Notes: a model not told the origin generated them from the sequence alone. A stretch of 64,000 nt of DNA from Photobacterium galatheae (GCF_000695255.1 NZ_JMIB01000023.1:62001-126000); one strand, 5' to 3'; shown: positions 53,368 through 62,800, counted from the stretch's first letter. Program-made: numbers and translations.

Positions 53368-53517
53368 ATGACAAATGTAGCCAAGTATTTATGGAGCTTC
53401 GTATTGGTATGGCTGCTTTTGGTTGCTACATACTTCTATTACTTTGAAGAAACGAACTTAATGCCTGTGGTTGAAGAATTCCATGTAGAAGAGCAACAAG
53501 AGCAAGCTCATGAATAG
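53368..53517 (+). CDS. 49-residue single-pass membrane protein overlapping the hybrid kinase
   Basis: Short gene below usual length cut-offs. ATG at 53368 has AGAAGGG five bases upstream. One membrane segment (FVLVWLLLVATYFYYF) is followed by an acidic tail (VVEEFHVEEQQEQAHE). Its stop TAG at 53515-53517 overlaps the kinase ATG at 53510 by eight bases, so the two are co-translated. A role as a sensor partner or modulator of the kinase is inference. Confidence 0.72.
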   Translation: MTNVAKYLWSFVLVWLLLVATYFYYFEETNLMPVVEEFHVEEQQEQAHE

Positions 53518-55333
53518 AAAAAAGGCGATGAAATTTCTATTTCTTGAGTACTGTCTAGCCGTTGCTTTTGCCGCAGCAGTCTCGTTTTTTATCTCGTTCA
53601 AAGTCGAGCATAATATTTTAGGCAAACTTGAACACTCGTTTATTGCTCATTCCCAAAGTCTGATTCACATGAGAAGTTATGCCCAACTCGTTGATCCTAG
53701 AAGTGAAAGCAGACAAATAGAGCAATTACTAGTTCAAATGCAAGCCCTGGATTCCGAATTACATAGCCTTGTTTCGGCAACACTAAACATTGAAGATCGC
53801 TTTCCCGATATTGTTTGGCCAAAAGGCCAGATTCAACCTCACGTATCTAAGTATGAAAATACAGCAAAAGAGCACATGCTCTTGCTCAATGAACTCTTAA
53901 AAGCAAAAAATCAGCCTTTAGACCGCGCATCGATTGAACCGCTTCAGAGAGCAATTTTGTCTGAAGATATGGATGAAGCAATCGAGCACATTCACGAAGA
54001 ATTAATGAGTGAAATCTTCAAGGCAAATAATGCAATGGTCACTTCACTATTGTTTGCTACTTGCACCATGTTTTTGGTTATTGTCCTTTATCTCTATCGT
54101 TATATTGATGCACTGAGAGAAACGCAGATTGCACTGAAAACAGCAGTGAAAACGGCACAGGAAGCGACCGCGGCAAAATCAATGTTTCTCGCCACCATGA
54201 GCCATGAGTTAAGAACACCAATGAATGGTGTCATCGGGATGGCACAAATTATCGCTTCTGAAATGGAAGATGAATCGCAGAAGCCCAACCTGAATATCTT
54301 GCTGGAATCAAGTGAACATCTCATGTCTATCCTCAATGAGATTTTGGACTTTTCTAAATTAGAGCAAAACAAACTGGAATTGCTCGAAGATCCCTTCTCT
54401 GTCATACAGTTATTGTCACCTGTCGCCAGTAGCTTCTACCCATTAGCGACAGAAAAAGGCATTGTGTTGCAGTTTCATACCCAGAATATTTCTGAGAACA
54501 CGGTCTTACTCGGTGACAAAGCCAGAATTCGTCAAATTGTATATAACTTAATCAGCAATGCCGTGAAGTTCACCCCAAAAGGACGTATCGATATTTCGAT
54601 CAATTATGAACAGAGCAAAGAGACACTCACGATTACAGTCACTGATACTGGTATTGGGATACCGCCATCAAAACTGGACAGTATATTTCACTCCTTCGAA
54701 CAAGCTGATGCGACAATCAATCAAAACTTTGGCGGGACCGGGCTTGGCTTATCCATTGTTAAGCATCTCTGTAAAGCGATGGGGGGTGATGTAACAGTCG
54801 AAAGTGAGGTTGGTGTTGGCAGTACATTTAAAGCAACAATCAAGACACCAATAGGTACCGCAAGTACAACAAATCCAAACGCTTCACAGCTTTCAAAATT
54901 TAATTTATCAGACCTCTCTCTCCTTTTGGTCGAAGATAATCGGGTCAATCAACTGGTGGGAAAACGTCTATGTGAAAAGCTAGGATGTCGAGTGTCGGTT
55001 GCTGACAATGGTCGCATTGCTATTGATATGCTGACGAAGAAAGATTATGACGCCATTCTTATGGACAACCGTATGCCAGAAATGAACGGGATTGAAGCAA
55101 CACGCATCATCAGACAGACAATGAATTATCGAGGCCTGATACTTGCCTGTACCGCTGATGCGACAACAGACACATCTTCAGAATTCCTTGCAGCCGGTGC
55201 AGACAGCACGATCAGTAAGCCCTTACGATTAGAAAAACTGGAAATTGCACTCATGCATCACTTTCAGCGCCACGAAACACGCAAAGATGTTGAATCTGTC
55301 AATGTCGAAGGTGAGATTAACCTGCACCCCTAA
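53510..55333 (+). CDS. Hybrid histidine kinase (HisKA, HATPase, receiver)
   Basis: Membrane sensor kinase of 607 residues. Two membrane segments (about 8-29 and 176-197) flank a periplasmic sensor of some 145 mainly helical residues. The dimerisation/phosphoacceptor domain has His232 in ATMSHELRTPMNG, followed by N, G1 and G2 boxes (NLISNAVKFTPKG, DTGIGIPPSKLD, GGTGLGLSIVKHL) and a receiver with Glu475/Asp476 and phosphoacceptor Asp519 in ILMDNRMPEMNG. No HPt domain is present, and no cognate response regulator is next to it. The last ten or so residues overlap the integrase remnant in another frame. Confidence 0.92.
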   Translation: MNRKKAMKFLFLEYCLAVAFAAAVSFFISFKVEHNILGKLEHSFIAHSQSLIHMRSYAQLVDPRSESRQIEQLLVQMQALDSELHSLVSATLNIEDRFPDIVWPKGQIQPHVSKYENTAKEHMLLLNELLKAKNQPLDRASIEPLQRAILSEDMDEAIEHIHEELMSEIFKANNAMVTSLLFATCTMFLVIVLYLYRYIDALRETQIALKTAVKTAQEATAAKSMFLATMSHELRTPMNGVIGMAQIIASEMEDESQKPNLNILLESSEHLMSILNEILDFSKLEQNKLELLEDPFSVIQLLSPVASSFYPLATEKGIVLQFHTQNISENTVLLGDKARIRQIVYNLISNAVKFTPKGRIDISINYEQSKETLTITVTDTGIGIPPSKLDSIFHSFEQADATINQNFGGTGLGLSIVKHLCKAMGGDVTVESEVGVGSTFKATIKTPIGTASTTNPNASQLSKFNLSDLSLLLVEDNRVNQLVGKRLCEKLGCRVSVADNGRIAIDMLTKKDYDAILMDNRMPEMNGIEATRIIRQTMNYRGLILACTADATTDTSSEFLAAGADSTISKPLRLEKLEIALMHHFQRHETRKDVESVNVEGEINLHP

Positions 55334-55860
55334 CCTTTACCAGAGGCTGGATAAGCGCTCTGGAAAAGTTTACTACCAATACCGTGATGCTCGCTCAGGC
55401 AATTTTCACGGTCTGGGGACAGACAAGAACCGTACTGTCGCCGTTGCAAAAAAATTGAATCTGCGAATCTCAGAACAATGGGTTGGACAGTACCAGCACA
55501 TATCACTTACTCGGCATTAGCCTTGAAGAAATCATGACCATGTCGAAGTAATGTTGTGGTGCCTTACATGCTTCATAAGAAAAAACGTATACAGAGAACG
55601 CAGCCAGGTGACCCAATCAAGGTCAACCGGCGCTCACGTCACTTTGCTAATGTAAGGAACAGTACAGGCCTCACTTGGGAGGGTGCCCCCCATCCTTCCA
55701 CGAACTCCGATCTTTAGCAGAGCGGACCTATAGTAAGATTGGAATTGATACTCAGCTCCTGCTTGGCCACCGCGATCGCCGCATGACGGACAAGTATGCA
55801 GACATCAGGGGTGCTGAGTACGTGGTTGTGGGGGGAAAGGCCCTTATGATTAATCAATGA
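55302..55860 (+). pseudogene. Decayed tyrosine recombinase (phage/ICE-type integrase)
   Basis: Two pieces of one integrase. The N-terminal arm-binding part begins at ATG 55302 (MSKVRLTCTPNLYQRLDKRS) with KVYYQYRDARSG and stops near 55517. A second piece begins near 55568 (RTQPGDPIKVNRRSRHFANV), then in another frame from about 55675 it continues PPSFHELRSLAERTYSK and LLGHRDRRMTDKYADIRG, the C-terminal catalytic motif with the H-x-x-R region. The frame change coincides with a run of six C. The core between the pieces is missing and stops intervene, so it cannot be functional. Confidence 0.85.
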
Positions 55861-56073
55861 ATCAGACTTGCCCAAACCAATTTAGAGCTTAAAAGTTGAA
55901 CCAACATTTTGTGTCTTGATTGGCCTATTTTATCTGATGACTAACATTAACTTGGTCTAAAAAAAGTATACTTGGGTACAGCAGAAGCATTATCTATTTT
56001 ATCGGGCAAGCCTCTTAAGAGTGTAAATACACTATTTGAAATCGCGAAACATTGATCGTATCAATAAAGCCCG

Positions 56074-56322
56074 TCAGTCGAGAAACCAGTTCGTCGCATA
56101 AATCACTAGAAAGACGAGAAGAATGAGAAGGACTGGGAGGGCTAGCCTCATTACCAACTTTTTCATGAAACTTGGTTTATCAAACACTACGCCTTCTGCT
56201 TCCCTCACCCGCCTCTCTTCATCAAAATGCCATTTAATAGCTAAGTAGGCTCCAATACCTAATACAATAAGCTTAAAAGCGCCAGCAAAGTACGGAAAGA
56301 AGTTAGCCCAACTGCCGTTCAT
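56074..56322 (-). CDS. Hypothetical two-segment membrane protein
   Basis: Small protein of 82 residues with GGAGATAGATA before the ATG. Two hydrophobic segments are visible (FAGAFKLIVLGIGAYLAI and LALPVLLILLVFLVIYA) separated by a charged loop (DEERRVREAEGVVFDK). No family recognised. Confidence 0.65.
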   Translation of the reverse strand: MNGSWANFFPYFAGAFKLIVLGIGAYLAIKWHFDEERRVREAEGVVFDKPSFMKKLVMRLALPVLLILLVFLVIYATNWFLD

Positions 56323-56596
56323 TATCTATCTCCATCAAATTAAATATCAATTTTGCGGTAGCATAATCAAAGGTTCATGTTTAGTGCACACCCAAAGTCA
56401 GGCGTTCTAGCTAGCGCAAGTCTACTGCTCGCGCTAGCTGTCTACAACTCTCTTTTCAACACCTGCCCACTTCAAAAATATCTGAAACACAAAAAATTAC
56501 GTCGTAACAAAGCCTCACAATGCTTTGCACTTGGTAATGGCACGCGAGAACTTACTGTCATTTTGGAGGGATTTTGGAGGGGAAATTCAGGCAATG

Positions 56597-56618
56597 AAAA
56601 GCCTGTAAAACAGGCTCT
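56597..56618 (-). terminator. Terminator of the second OppA gene
   Basis: On the minus strand AGCCTG and CAGGCT pair around TTTTA and TTTTC follows. Confidence 0.7.
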
Positions 56619-56623
56619 TCAAA

Positions 56624-58246
56624 TCACTTCGCTACGAAATACATGTCCTTCGCATAGATATTCCCTTTCGGGTTATTACGCGGGAAACCTTTCAGGTGAC
56701 TTTTGACCAGCCGGGTGTGGTTGTAATAATAAACAGGCATCACTGGAGCTGCATGATCAAGAATCTGTTCTGCCTGACGATACAACCCGTAGCGGGTTGA
56801 TTCATCAGAGACATCGGCCGCTTGCTTTAACAGCGCATCAAAATCTGAGTTACAGAACCCTGTTTCGTTACCGGGATGACCGCAAGTGAAGCTGCTGAGA
56901 ATGGATGAAGGTTCAGCATAGTCACCAAAAGCATAGGAGCGTGCAACGGTATAATCTCTCGCGGCCTTCGCAGCCAGATATGCGTTCCACTCCATGTTTT
57001 CCAGCGCAACGTTTACACCCAATGTTTTCCACATCGAGGCAATGGCTAAAGCCAATTTCTTATGATTTTCGCTGGTATTGTACGTGAGGGTCACATGTAA
57101 CGGCTTCGTTTGGCTATAGCCAGCGTTTGCAAGTAATGCTCTGGCTTCAGCAATACGTGCGTCATGACTCTTTAACTGGTAAGCCGGGATAACATGCCTG
57201 TAATTCGGGATGATATCCGGCACAACTGAAAACGCAGCCGGTTCGCCCTGCCCTGTGACTTTTTGCACCAAGAGATCCCGGTCAATCGCCATACTCAGCG
57301 CGCGACGCACATCCGGGTTATCAAACGGGGGTTGCTGCGTATTGAATGCATACACATAAGCCCCTAATAGCCGCAGTGACTTTAACTGCTCCGGGCTTTC
57401 TTTCATCAGCTTCTGGTAATACGCTAGCTGAACCCGGTTTGTCATATGGATTTCGCCAGCCTGATACCGTAATAACTCAGCATGTTGCGATGATAACGCC
57501 AGATAGGTTACACCGTTAATCACCGTCAATGCGTTCTCCCGGTAATGTTCATTCCGGACAACCGACACACTCTCATGAGGAACCCAGGCTTTCAGAACAT
57601 AGGCACCATTCGAAACAAAATGTTCAGGTCGAGTCCACTTCTCCGGAAATTGACTGACAACATGTGCCGGTACTGGAAAAAATGTTTTGATGCTCATGAA
57701 GCTGAGAAAGTAAGGTGTCGGCCGGCTCAGGGTAACTTCGAGCTGATGAGCATTGAGTGCTTTGATGCCAAGCGCTTCAGGTGACTGCTGCCCATCCAGG
57801 ATGGCTTGGGCATGAAGAATATTCGCTGTCGCCAGATTAAAGCCGGTCTTGTTCCCGGTTGATTGGTCTACCGCACGACGCCAGGCAAAGGCAAAATCTG
57901 ATGCGGTTAGTGCAGTTCCATCCGACCATTGCAAGCCGGCACGGAGTTGAAAACGATACGTTTTGCCATCATCGGAAACCGACCAGGATTCAGCCTGTCC
58001 CGGAATGATCTCACCATCCAGGTTTTCGATCACCAACCCCTCAAAGAGATCATTGACGATCACATCCCCCGGACTGCCCGAGGCAACAAACCCCGGATCG
58101 AGCGTGCTGGGTTCAGCGCCATTCGCACGGACAAGAAGCTGGGATTTCGCGAGCTTAGTCCCTTCAGGGACAACAGCAGCGGCCACCAAAGCAGGACATA
58201 AAACGGTGAGAAGTGTGATTCCGGCAATCAAAATTCTTTGATTCAA
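56624..58246 (-). CDS. Oligopeptide-binding protein, orphan (OppA/MppA family), second copy
   Basis: Periplasmic protein of 540 residues with signal peptide (ILIAGITLLTVLCPALVAAA). It follows the same plan as the gene at 28.8-30.4 kb: EPSTLDPGFVASGSPGDV, FEGLVIENLDGEIIPGQAE, SNGAYVLKAWVPHES, SMAIDRDLLVQKVTGQGEP and NYTRLVKS-type C-terminus, with moderate divergence. The gene stands alone without permease or ATPase genes. CysS (FTCGHPGNETGFCNS) near the C-terminus is the kind of disulphide loop seen in OppA. Distinct peptide preference is likely but unknown. Confidence 0.9.
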   Translation of the reverse strand: MNQRILIAGITLLTVLCPALVAAAVVPEGTKLAKSQLLVRANGAEPSTLDPGFVASGSPGDVIVNDLFEGLVIENLDGEIIPGQAESWSVSDDGKTYRFQLRAGLQWSDGTALTASDFAFAWRRAVDQSTGNKTGFNLATANILHAQAILDGQQSPEALGIKALNAHQLEVTLSRPTPYFLSFMSIKTFFPVPAHVVSQFPEKWTRPEHFVSNGAYVLKAWVPHESVSVVRNEHYRENALTVINGVTYLALSSQHAELLRYQAGEIHMTNRVQLAYYQKLMKESPEQLKSLRLLGAYVYAFNTQQPPFDNPDVRRALSMAIDRDLLVQKVTGQGEPAAFSVVPDIIPNYRHVIPAYQLKSHDARIAEARALLANAGYSQTKPLHVTLTYNTSENHKKLALAIASMWKTLGVNVALENMEWNAYLAAKAARDYTVARSYAFGDYAEPSSILSSFTCGHPGNETGFCNSDFDALLKQAADVSDESTRYGLYRQAEQILDHAAPVMPVYYYNHTRLVKSHLKGFPRNNPKGNIYAKDMYFVAK

Positions 58247-58409
58247 GACGAGTTCCTTTCGGTCCGTATCCCATCAACACCTGACGCCTTGTGCCTGATG
58301 AGTATCTATCTCAGCGACCCATAAGAAAGTGCGGGGACCAATAAAATGACGCCAGACCCTCAACATGATTCAGGTCTGGCCAAAAGCAAAGCTTTTTATT
58401 TTCAATCCA

Positions 58410-58742
58410 TTACTTGGGAATGTTAAAACTTTTGTCATTCAGACAGGTAAAAGTGTAGTATTCCGCGCGCTCATTGAAGTGGCTAAAGCCCTTACCCTGA
58501 CAGTATGCACCGTTGATTTCATTCATCACAGTCAGTGTTTGCTGACTCTTCACAGAGAAATAGCTGTCATTTTCACAGACGACCCGGATCTTGCCATCAT
58601 CCCCCTGAGAGAATGCCCGCACTTTGGCAGCACACAATGAGTAGCTCACATCGACAAAGTCATTCGCTCTTTCATCTACCGATGCACTACAACCCGCAAG
58701 CATTACCGCTGAAACTGCAGCGAGACTAATTAAGGCTTTCAC
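58410..58742 (-). CDS. Small lipoprotein
   Basis: Lipoprotein of 110 residues with lipobox LAGC after LISLAAVSAVM. The start is a GTG at 58742: AAGGAG lies exactly six bases upstream, whereas the ATG six bases earlier overlaps it. The mature part has several Cys (SLCAAK, VVCEND, AYCQGKG, TFTCLND), suggesting disulphides. No family recognised. Confidence 0.7.
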   Translation of the reverse strand: MKALISLAAVSAVMLAGCSASVDERANDFVDVSYSLCAAKVRAFSQGDDGKIRVVCENDSYFSVKSQQTLTVMNEINGAYCQGKGFSHFNERAEYYTFTCLNDKSFNIPK

Positions 58743-58867
58743 GATCATCTCCTTCTTTATATACCTCAGTTAGATTGTAGTGCGGTCGCAAATAAATCGC
58801 ATCAATTTCCTGCGACTCTATCGAAAATATTTCGCATAGAATCATAAATTTAGACAAAACTAATTTA

Positions 58868-59473
58868 CTAATCCAAAAAGGAAGCCGATGTAAACTCTTT
58901 AATTTTTCCATCAACCACCAAAAAGCAATCCATCCCTGCGGCAAGTGCAGCCTGTCGTCCGAGTGACGTGTCTTCAAAAACCACACATTGGGACGGCAAA
59001 AGGCCCATTCGTTGCGCCGCTTCGAGAAAGGTATCCGGGTGAGGTTTATGATTTCGGACATCGTCTGCTGTCACTAGTGCATCCAATGACGGCAGAATGT
59101 CTGTCATGGTCAGTAATTCCAAAGCATTAGACTTTCTACAGCCCGTCCCTACAGCAATTTTCTTTTCACCTCTGTATTGCATCAGAAGCGAAAAAGTTGC
59201 CGGTATGACTTCACCTTTATGCTCAAGTGTTTCAAAAAACTGCCACTTTGTATCGGCTACATCCTGAACGCTATGATGCAACTGATATTTTTCATTCATC
59301 AGCTGTGCAGTTTTTACCGTTGGCGAGCCTCCCAGGCTCATCAGCCACTCCGGATCGAACGGAATGCAATACTCTTCACAAGCTGCACGCCAAGCCTGAA
59401 TATGTGCAGGCATTGAATCGATCAAAGTGCCATCCATATCGAAAATCAGTCCATGATATTGAGACAGATCCAT
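58868..59473 (-). CDS. yqaB: HAD-superfamily phosphatase, YqaB-like (fructose-1-phosphate/phosphoglucomutase group)
   Basis: Cytoplasmic hydrolase of 201 residues. Motif I is IFDMDGTLIDSMPAH, the cap carries LGGSPTVKTAQLM, motif II VGTGCRKS, motif III HKPHPDTFLEAA and motif IV VFEDTSLGRQA. The pattern matches E. coli YqaB well by memory. The start at 59473 follows GGAGG. Substrate (fructose-1-phosphate, 6-phosphogluconate) is not readable. Confidence 0.85.
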   Translation of the reverse strand: MDLSQYHGLIFDMDGTLIDSMPAHIQAWRAACEEYCIPFDPEWLMSLGGSPTVKTAQLMNEKYQLHHSVQDVADTKWQFFETLEHKGEVIPATFSLLMQYRGEKKIAVGTGCRKSNALELLTMTDILPSLDALVTADDVRNHKPHPDTFLEAAQRMGLLPSQCVVFEDTSLGRQAALAAGMDCFLVVDGKIKEFTSASFLD

Positions 59474-59560
59474 CTTTACCTCCAAATCAACATATCATCC
59501 ATATTGGCGCAAAGTGCCTTTTCAGATCCAGAGCTGTTTTCATTTTTATCGACAAAAAAG

Positions 59561-60361
59561 TCACTCGATGTCCATCACAACCAGTCCCCATTTTTCAGCA
59601 ATCCGATCAAAAAAGCCCTGTGTTTTTTTCAGCTCAATCCAATGGTTAATGAAGTTAATCCAAACTTGGTCATCACGAGGCAACAGCATCGCCAATGGTG
59701 TCGCACGCCGCATGCCACGAACATGTGGCACAGCCAGCTGCGAAAAGCGGCTGGTCAGCGTGGCTGCCTCGATATTCGAAGTCACAATCACATGAGCACG
59801 ACTTGATAGCAGGGCCTGATATGCTTTCCCGTTCTCAATCACTTCCTGCCTGGCTTTCGGAAAAAACTCTTTCACCATCATTTCTTCCACGGTTCCCTGA
59901 CGAGATGCCACGGTCACAGACGCAGTATTGAAATCACTCCAGTAACGAAAACGACTCTGATTAACCTTCTGTGTGAGCGGCACAAATCCCAGATAGTAGT
60001 ACGGCCTGCTATAACCCACGATCTTCGCCCGATTGATATTCAGCGCTGCGCTGCCAGTCAGATCATATTTCTCTGTGACAATACCACTGACCAGCGTTTT
60101 CCAGTCTGTGGCAACATATTCCACAGTCACGCCCAGATCTTTGGCCAATTCTGTCGTGATATCAATGTCATACCCTTTATAGAAATTTGTTGCCGGATCT
60201 CGCATGGTCATTGGCCCCCAGTCTCCTGTAGTCCCAACTCTGAGCACTCCCCTGTCCATCACTTTCTGTAAACGACTTGAAGCAGCATGAGCTTGGCTGA
60301 ACATCAACAGACACATCAGAAAAGCCAGAAATAACAGTTTGAAAGACAAGGTGAGTCTCAT
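59561..60361 (-). CDS. Periplasmic solute-binding protein, PheC-like
   Basis: Exported protein of 266 residues (signal LTLSFKLLFLAFLMCLLMFSQA ending at AHA). The mature part opens with SRLQKVMDRGVLRVGTTGDWG and continues GYDIDITTELAKDLG, both typical of cyclohexadienyl/arogenate dehydratase PheC and of amino-acid binding proteins. A late SNIEAATLTSRF corresponds to the PheC IEA segment with the catalytic Glu. The start at 60361 has GGAGGTATCC upstream. It may be a dehydratase or an orphan binding protein; nearby transport genes are absent. Confidence 0.75.
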   Translation of the reverse strand: MRLTLSFKLLFLAFLMCLLMFSQAHAASSRLQKVMDRGVLRVGTTGDWGPMTMRDPATNFYKGYDIDITTELAKDLGVTVEYVATDWKTLVSGIVTEKYDLTGSAALNINRAKIVGYSRPYYYLGFVPLTQKVNQSRFRYWSDFNTASVTVASRQGTVEEMMVKEFFPKARQEVIENGKAYQALLSSRAHVIVTSNIEAATLTSRFSQLAVPHVRGMRRATPLAMLLPRDDQVWINFINHWIELKKTQGFFDRIAEKWGLVVMDIE

Positions 60362-60649
60362 CAGGATACCTCCGAAAACAACAGCGCAATCTTCACCATG
60401 CTTTGAAATAAAGATAGCAGTATCTGTGTAAAATTTTGTTGTAACAAACAAGTTAATTCTGTCTCAGAAGTACAAAATCGAAGAGGAAGTGAAATGAATG
60501 TCCGGGAAGTAAGTCAATTTCTCAAAAATAAGAATTTACATCAAAAAAACTGCATTACCGTTGTAATGCAGGAAACACAATATAGGAAATAGGTTCGATT
60601 GCATGGCTTTGGGTATGCACATTGTTCCTTCTGAACGTGAATACAACAT

Positions 60650-61360
60650 TTAATTGTGGTTCAGATTGTGCTTTCTCATCCGGAATTCACCCGGAGAACA
60701 CCCCATGTGCTTTTTAAATACTCGTGAAAAGTATGAAACGTCTTTGAAGCCCGCCGAATTCGCAATCTGAGATATTTTTTCACGGTCAGAACTCAACAGT
60801 CCACAAGCAAGATCCAAACGCTTCTTAATAATGTACTGTTTCAGCGTCACGCCCATGATGCTGTGGAATAAACGTGAAAAATATGTCGGAGAATACTGAC
60901 AAGCGTTCGCCAAATCCTCTTCCCTCAACGCTGAGCTGAGGTTCTCATCAATGATCTTGAGTGCCGGTCGGATCGACATCTCGCGATTCTCGAATCCCGG
61001 TTCAATATCGGCTTCAATGTTATGCGTATGAAGACGGCTAAAGCATTCCTCCAGTTCCTGTCTGCTCGCGTTGGCGGGGAGAACATCTTCACCACCAGCC
61101 CGAAGAACATTCAACGCCAGATTTCCGTCGAGATTATGATAGACGACAACAACCTTCGCAGCAGGGAAGCGAGTTTTCACTGCCCGCAGCAATTCAAATC
61201 CTTCCGATGTTGAGTCAATGACCTCAAGAAAAACAAGTTCCTGCCCTGTCATTGATGACAATAACTCGTACGGAGAGATCTCGACGACCTTGTGCGAAAG
61301 TTTCAGATTCTCTTTCGCTTCTACTTGCTTGTCATGATGACTACTACTAACCCAAATCAC
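60650..61360 (-). CDS. AraC-family regulator with degenerate receiver-like N-terminus
   Basis: Protein of 236 residues starting at GTG 61360 (AAGG seven bases upstream). Residues about 1-115 have the shape of a response-regulator receiver but lack the usual acidic pair at the start and show LVFLEVIDST where the phospho-Asp would be, so phosphorylation is unlikely. The C-terminal AraC domain has CQYSPTYFSRLFHSIMG and SAGFKDVSYFSRVFKKHMG, two intact helix-turn-helix motifs. A pseudo-receiver that binds a ligand or partner is inference. Confidence 0.8.
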   Translation of the reverse strand: MIWVSSSHHDKQVEAKENLKLSHKVVEISPYELLSSMTGQELVFLEVIDSTSEGFELLRAVKTRFPAAKVVVVYHNLDGNLALNVLRAGGEDVLPANASRQELEECFSRLHTHNIEADIEPGFENREMSIRPALKIIDENLSSALREEDLANACQYSPTYFSRLFHSIMGVTLKQYIIKKRLDLACGLLSSDREKISQIANSAGFKDVSYFSRVFKKHMGCSPGEFRMRKHNLNHN

Positions 61361-61831
61361 ACATTCACCTTCACTACTTGTGTCATATTCCCATGTACAT
61401 CAATTCATATGTACATGAATGATGGTTGACACTCCTTGTCGATGAATACAAAAATACTTATAAGAATACGTATGAATATCAGGGCAAAAATGTATTTACT
61501 TAAAATAATTAAGGTTCAATAAACTAAATTAATCCAGTCTGACCGAAATGTTTCAAATATAAGCATCAATTCTTTAAAAGTCTGCTATCAATAAGACTTC
61601 AATTAGTTGACATAGTTCCGCACGATGAATGATGCCATTTGTTAGTACATTTAATTATAATAATTAAAGCACTTATCACAAATAAGTCTACTTTTTTCAC
61701 AGTGATGCCTTGTCGCAAAAAAAGACCAAAAGACAAAAAAGTCTGACAACAAAGCTTAGAAATACCGTCTTGGGGGGCTATATTTTTGTTTCAGCAGGCC
61801 ATTTTCAGTTTCACCTCCTGCCTACTGTCAC
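61361..61831. other. AT-rich intergenic stretch
   Basis: About 470 bp, very AT-rich, with a poly-A/T character throughout. No gene, hairpin terminator or known operator was recognised. It contains the promoter for the AraC gene and may include its own site. Confidence 0.4.
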
Positions 61832-62242
61832 TTACTTCAGGTAACCCGTCAATTGCTGATAGAGGTCGAAGCTGCTGTCCTCCAGCCAACATTCTGTAAT
61901 GAAACCGGCTTCTTGTCGGAACTGAATCATACCCGTCATCTGTATGACCTGTTTTTTACCCGGTATGTTCAGCCAGCCTCCCTGATACTGTGCCTGACAA
62001 CGATATCTCACCACAGTTAACGGCGGCTGACACACAATGTCAGAAATGGAGAATACAACCGACTTAAATTTTTGCCGCCACAACTGAAGGTAAGACAGAT
62101 AGCTTTCATGCGTAACCTGATGCTTACGACCACCAGACAAGTGAAAGGTGAAAGGATCGGAAACAAATCTGGTCAGACTGTCGCTATCGGCATTTGCCCA
62201 GATCTCCTGGAACCAGGCGTCCACCCATTCCCTTGTTGTCAT
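61832..62242 (-). CDS. NTF2-like / SnoaL-type domain protein
   Basis: Small cytoplasmic protein of 136 residues with the cone-shaped NTF2-like fold pattern (TTREWVDAWFQEIWANAD, RFVSDPFTFHLSGG, and a final AGFITECWLEDSSFDLYQQL). The family includes isomerases, ketosteroid-like enzymes and ligand binders. GGAGCTG precedes the ATG, at a somewhat long distance. Function unknown. Confidence 0.7.
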   Translation of the reverse strand: MTTREWVDAWFQEIWANADSDSLTRFVSDPFTFHLSGGRKHQVTHESYLSYLQLWRQKFKSVVFSISDIVCQPPLTVVRYRCQAQYQGGWLNIPGKKQVIQMTGMIQFRQEAGFITECWLEDSSFDLYQQLTGYLK

Positions 62243-62422
62243 CTCAGTTACAGCTCCGCTTCAATTCATAGGTACATCGTATTACACAGGCACGAATGCT
62301 GCGAAAATTGTGACATTAAAATGCTGTTTCAATTTATCCTAGACCTGTATCAAATCCTATGCCGGGGTTTATTGTTGCATAATTTCTTCGCACAATATCA
62401 AATTTACAGGAAATGAATAAAG

Positions 62423-62800
62423 CTAAAGTTGTGCGCGCCACATGCGACGAACATCAGACACATTCTGTCTCGCTTTATCTGATGCATCCGATAAAAAGGG
62501 TTCTGCCTGCTTCAGGTAAAACCTTGCTTTTTCTGCATCATTGATGAGGAAATAGTGATGCGCGATAACGCCCAGCAAATCAACGAATGCGCTTTTATCA
62601 TGGGTTCGGCTTGCCTGAGGCAGCATTGACTGAAAAATCAGGAGGCTTGTTTCCGGTGAGTTCGCAGACATAATCTGCGTTAAATCAGGGCTAAGTGCAT
62701 CAGGTGTGGCATAACAATACGTCTTGATATTCTCAGCCCAGGCTAGACCACTGCCTGAGAATAGACTGTAAAGAACAATACACAGACAGAATTTTCTCAT
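62423..62800 (-). CDS. Exported protein with TPR-like repeats
   Basis: Protein of 125 residues with signal peptide (FCLCIVLYSLFSGSGLAWA, cleavage after AWA). The mature part is helical with a TPR-like pattern (VDLLGVIAHHYFLINDAEKA, RFYLKQAEPF). The ribosome site is weak. Periplasmic or secreted; no family recognised. Confidence 0.65.
   Translation of the reverse strand: MRKFCLCIVLYSLFSGSGLAWAENIKTYCYATPDALSPDLTQIMSANSPETSLLIFQSMLPQASRTHDKSAFVDLLGVIAHHYFLINDAEKARFYLKQAEPFLSDASDKARQNVSDVRRMWRAQL

Noticed and set aside
50191..56100. Genomic island between tRNA-Pro and the broken integrase
   Set aside because: No copy of the tRNA 3' end was found near 55.9-56.1 kb, and the interval contains an ordinary alanine/glycine symporter gene, so no attachment pair supports an island.
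56377..56706. Plus-strand open frame of 109 codons overlapping the 3' end of the second OppA gene
   Set aside because: It overlaps a certain gene and a terminator, and its product is not protein-like.
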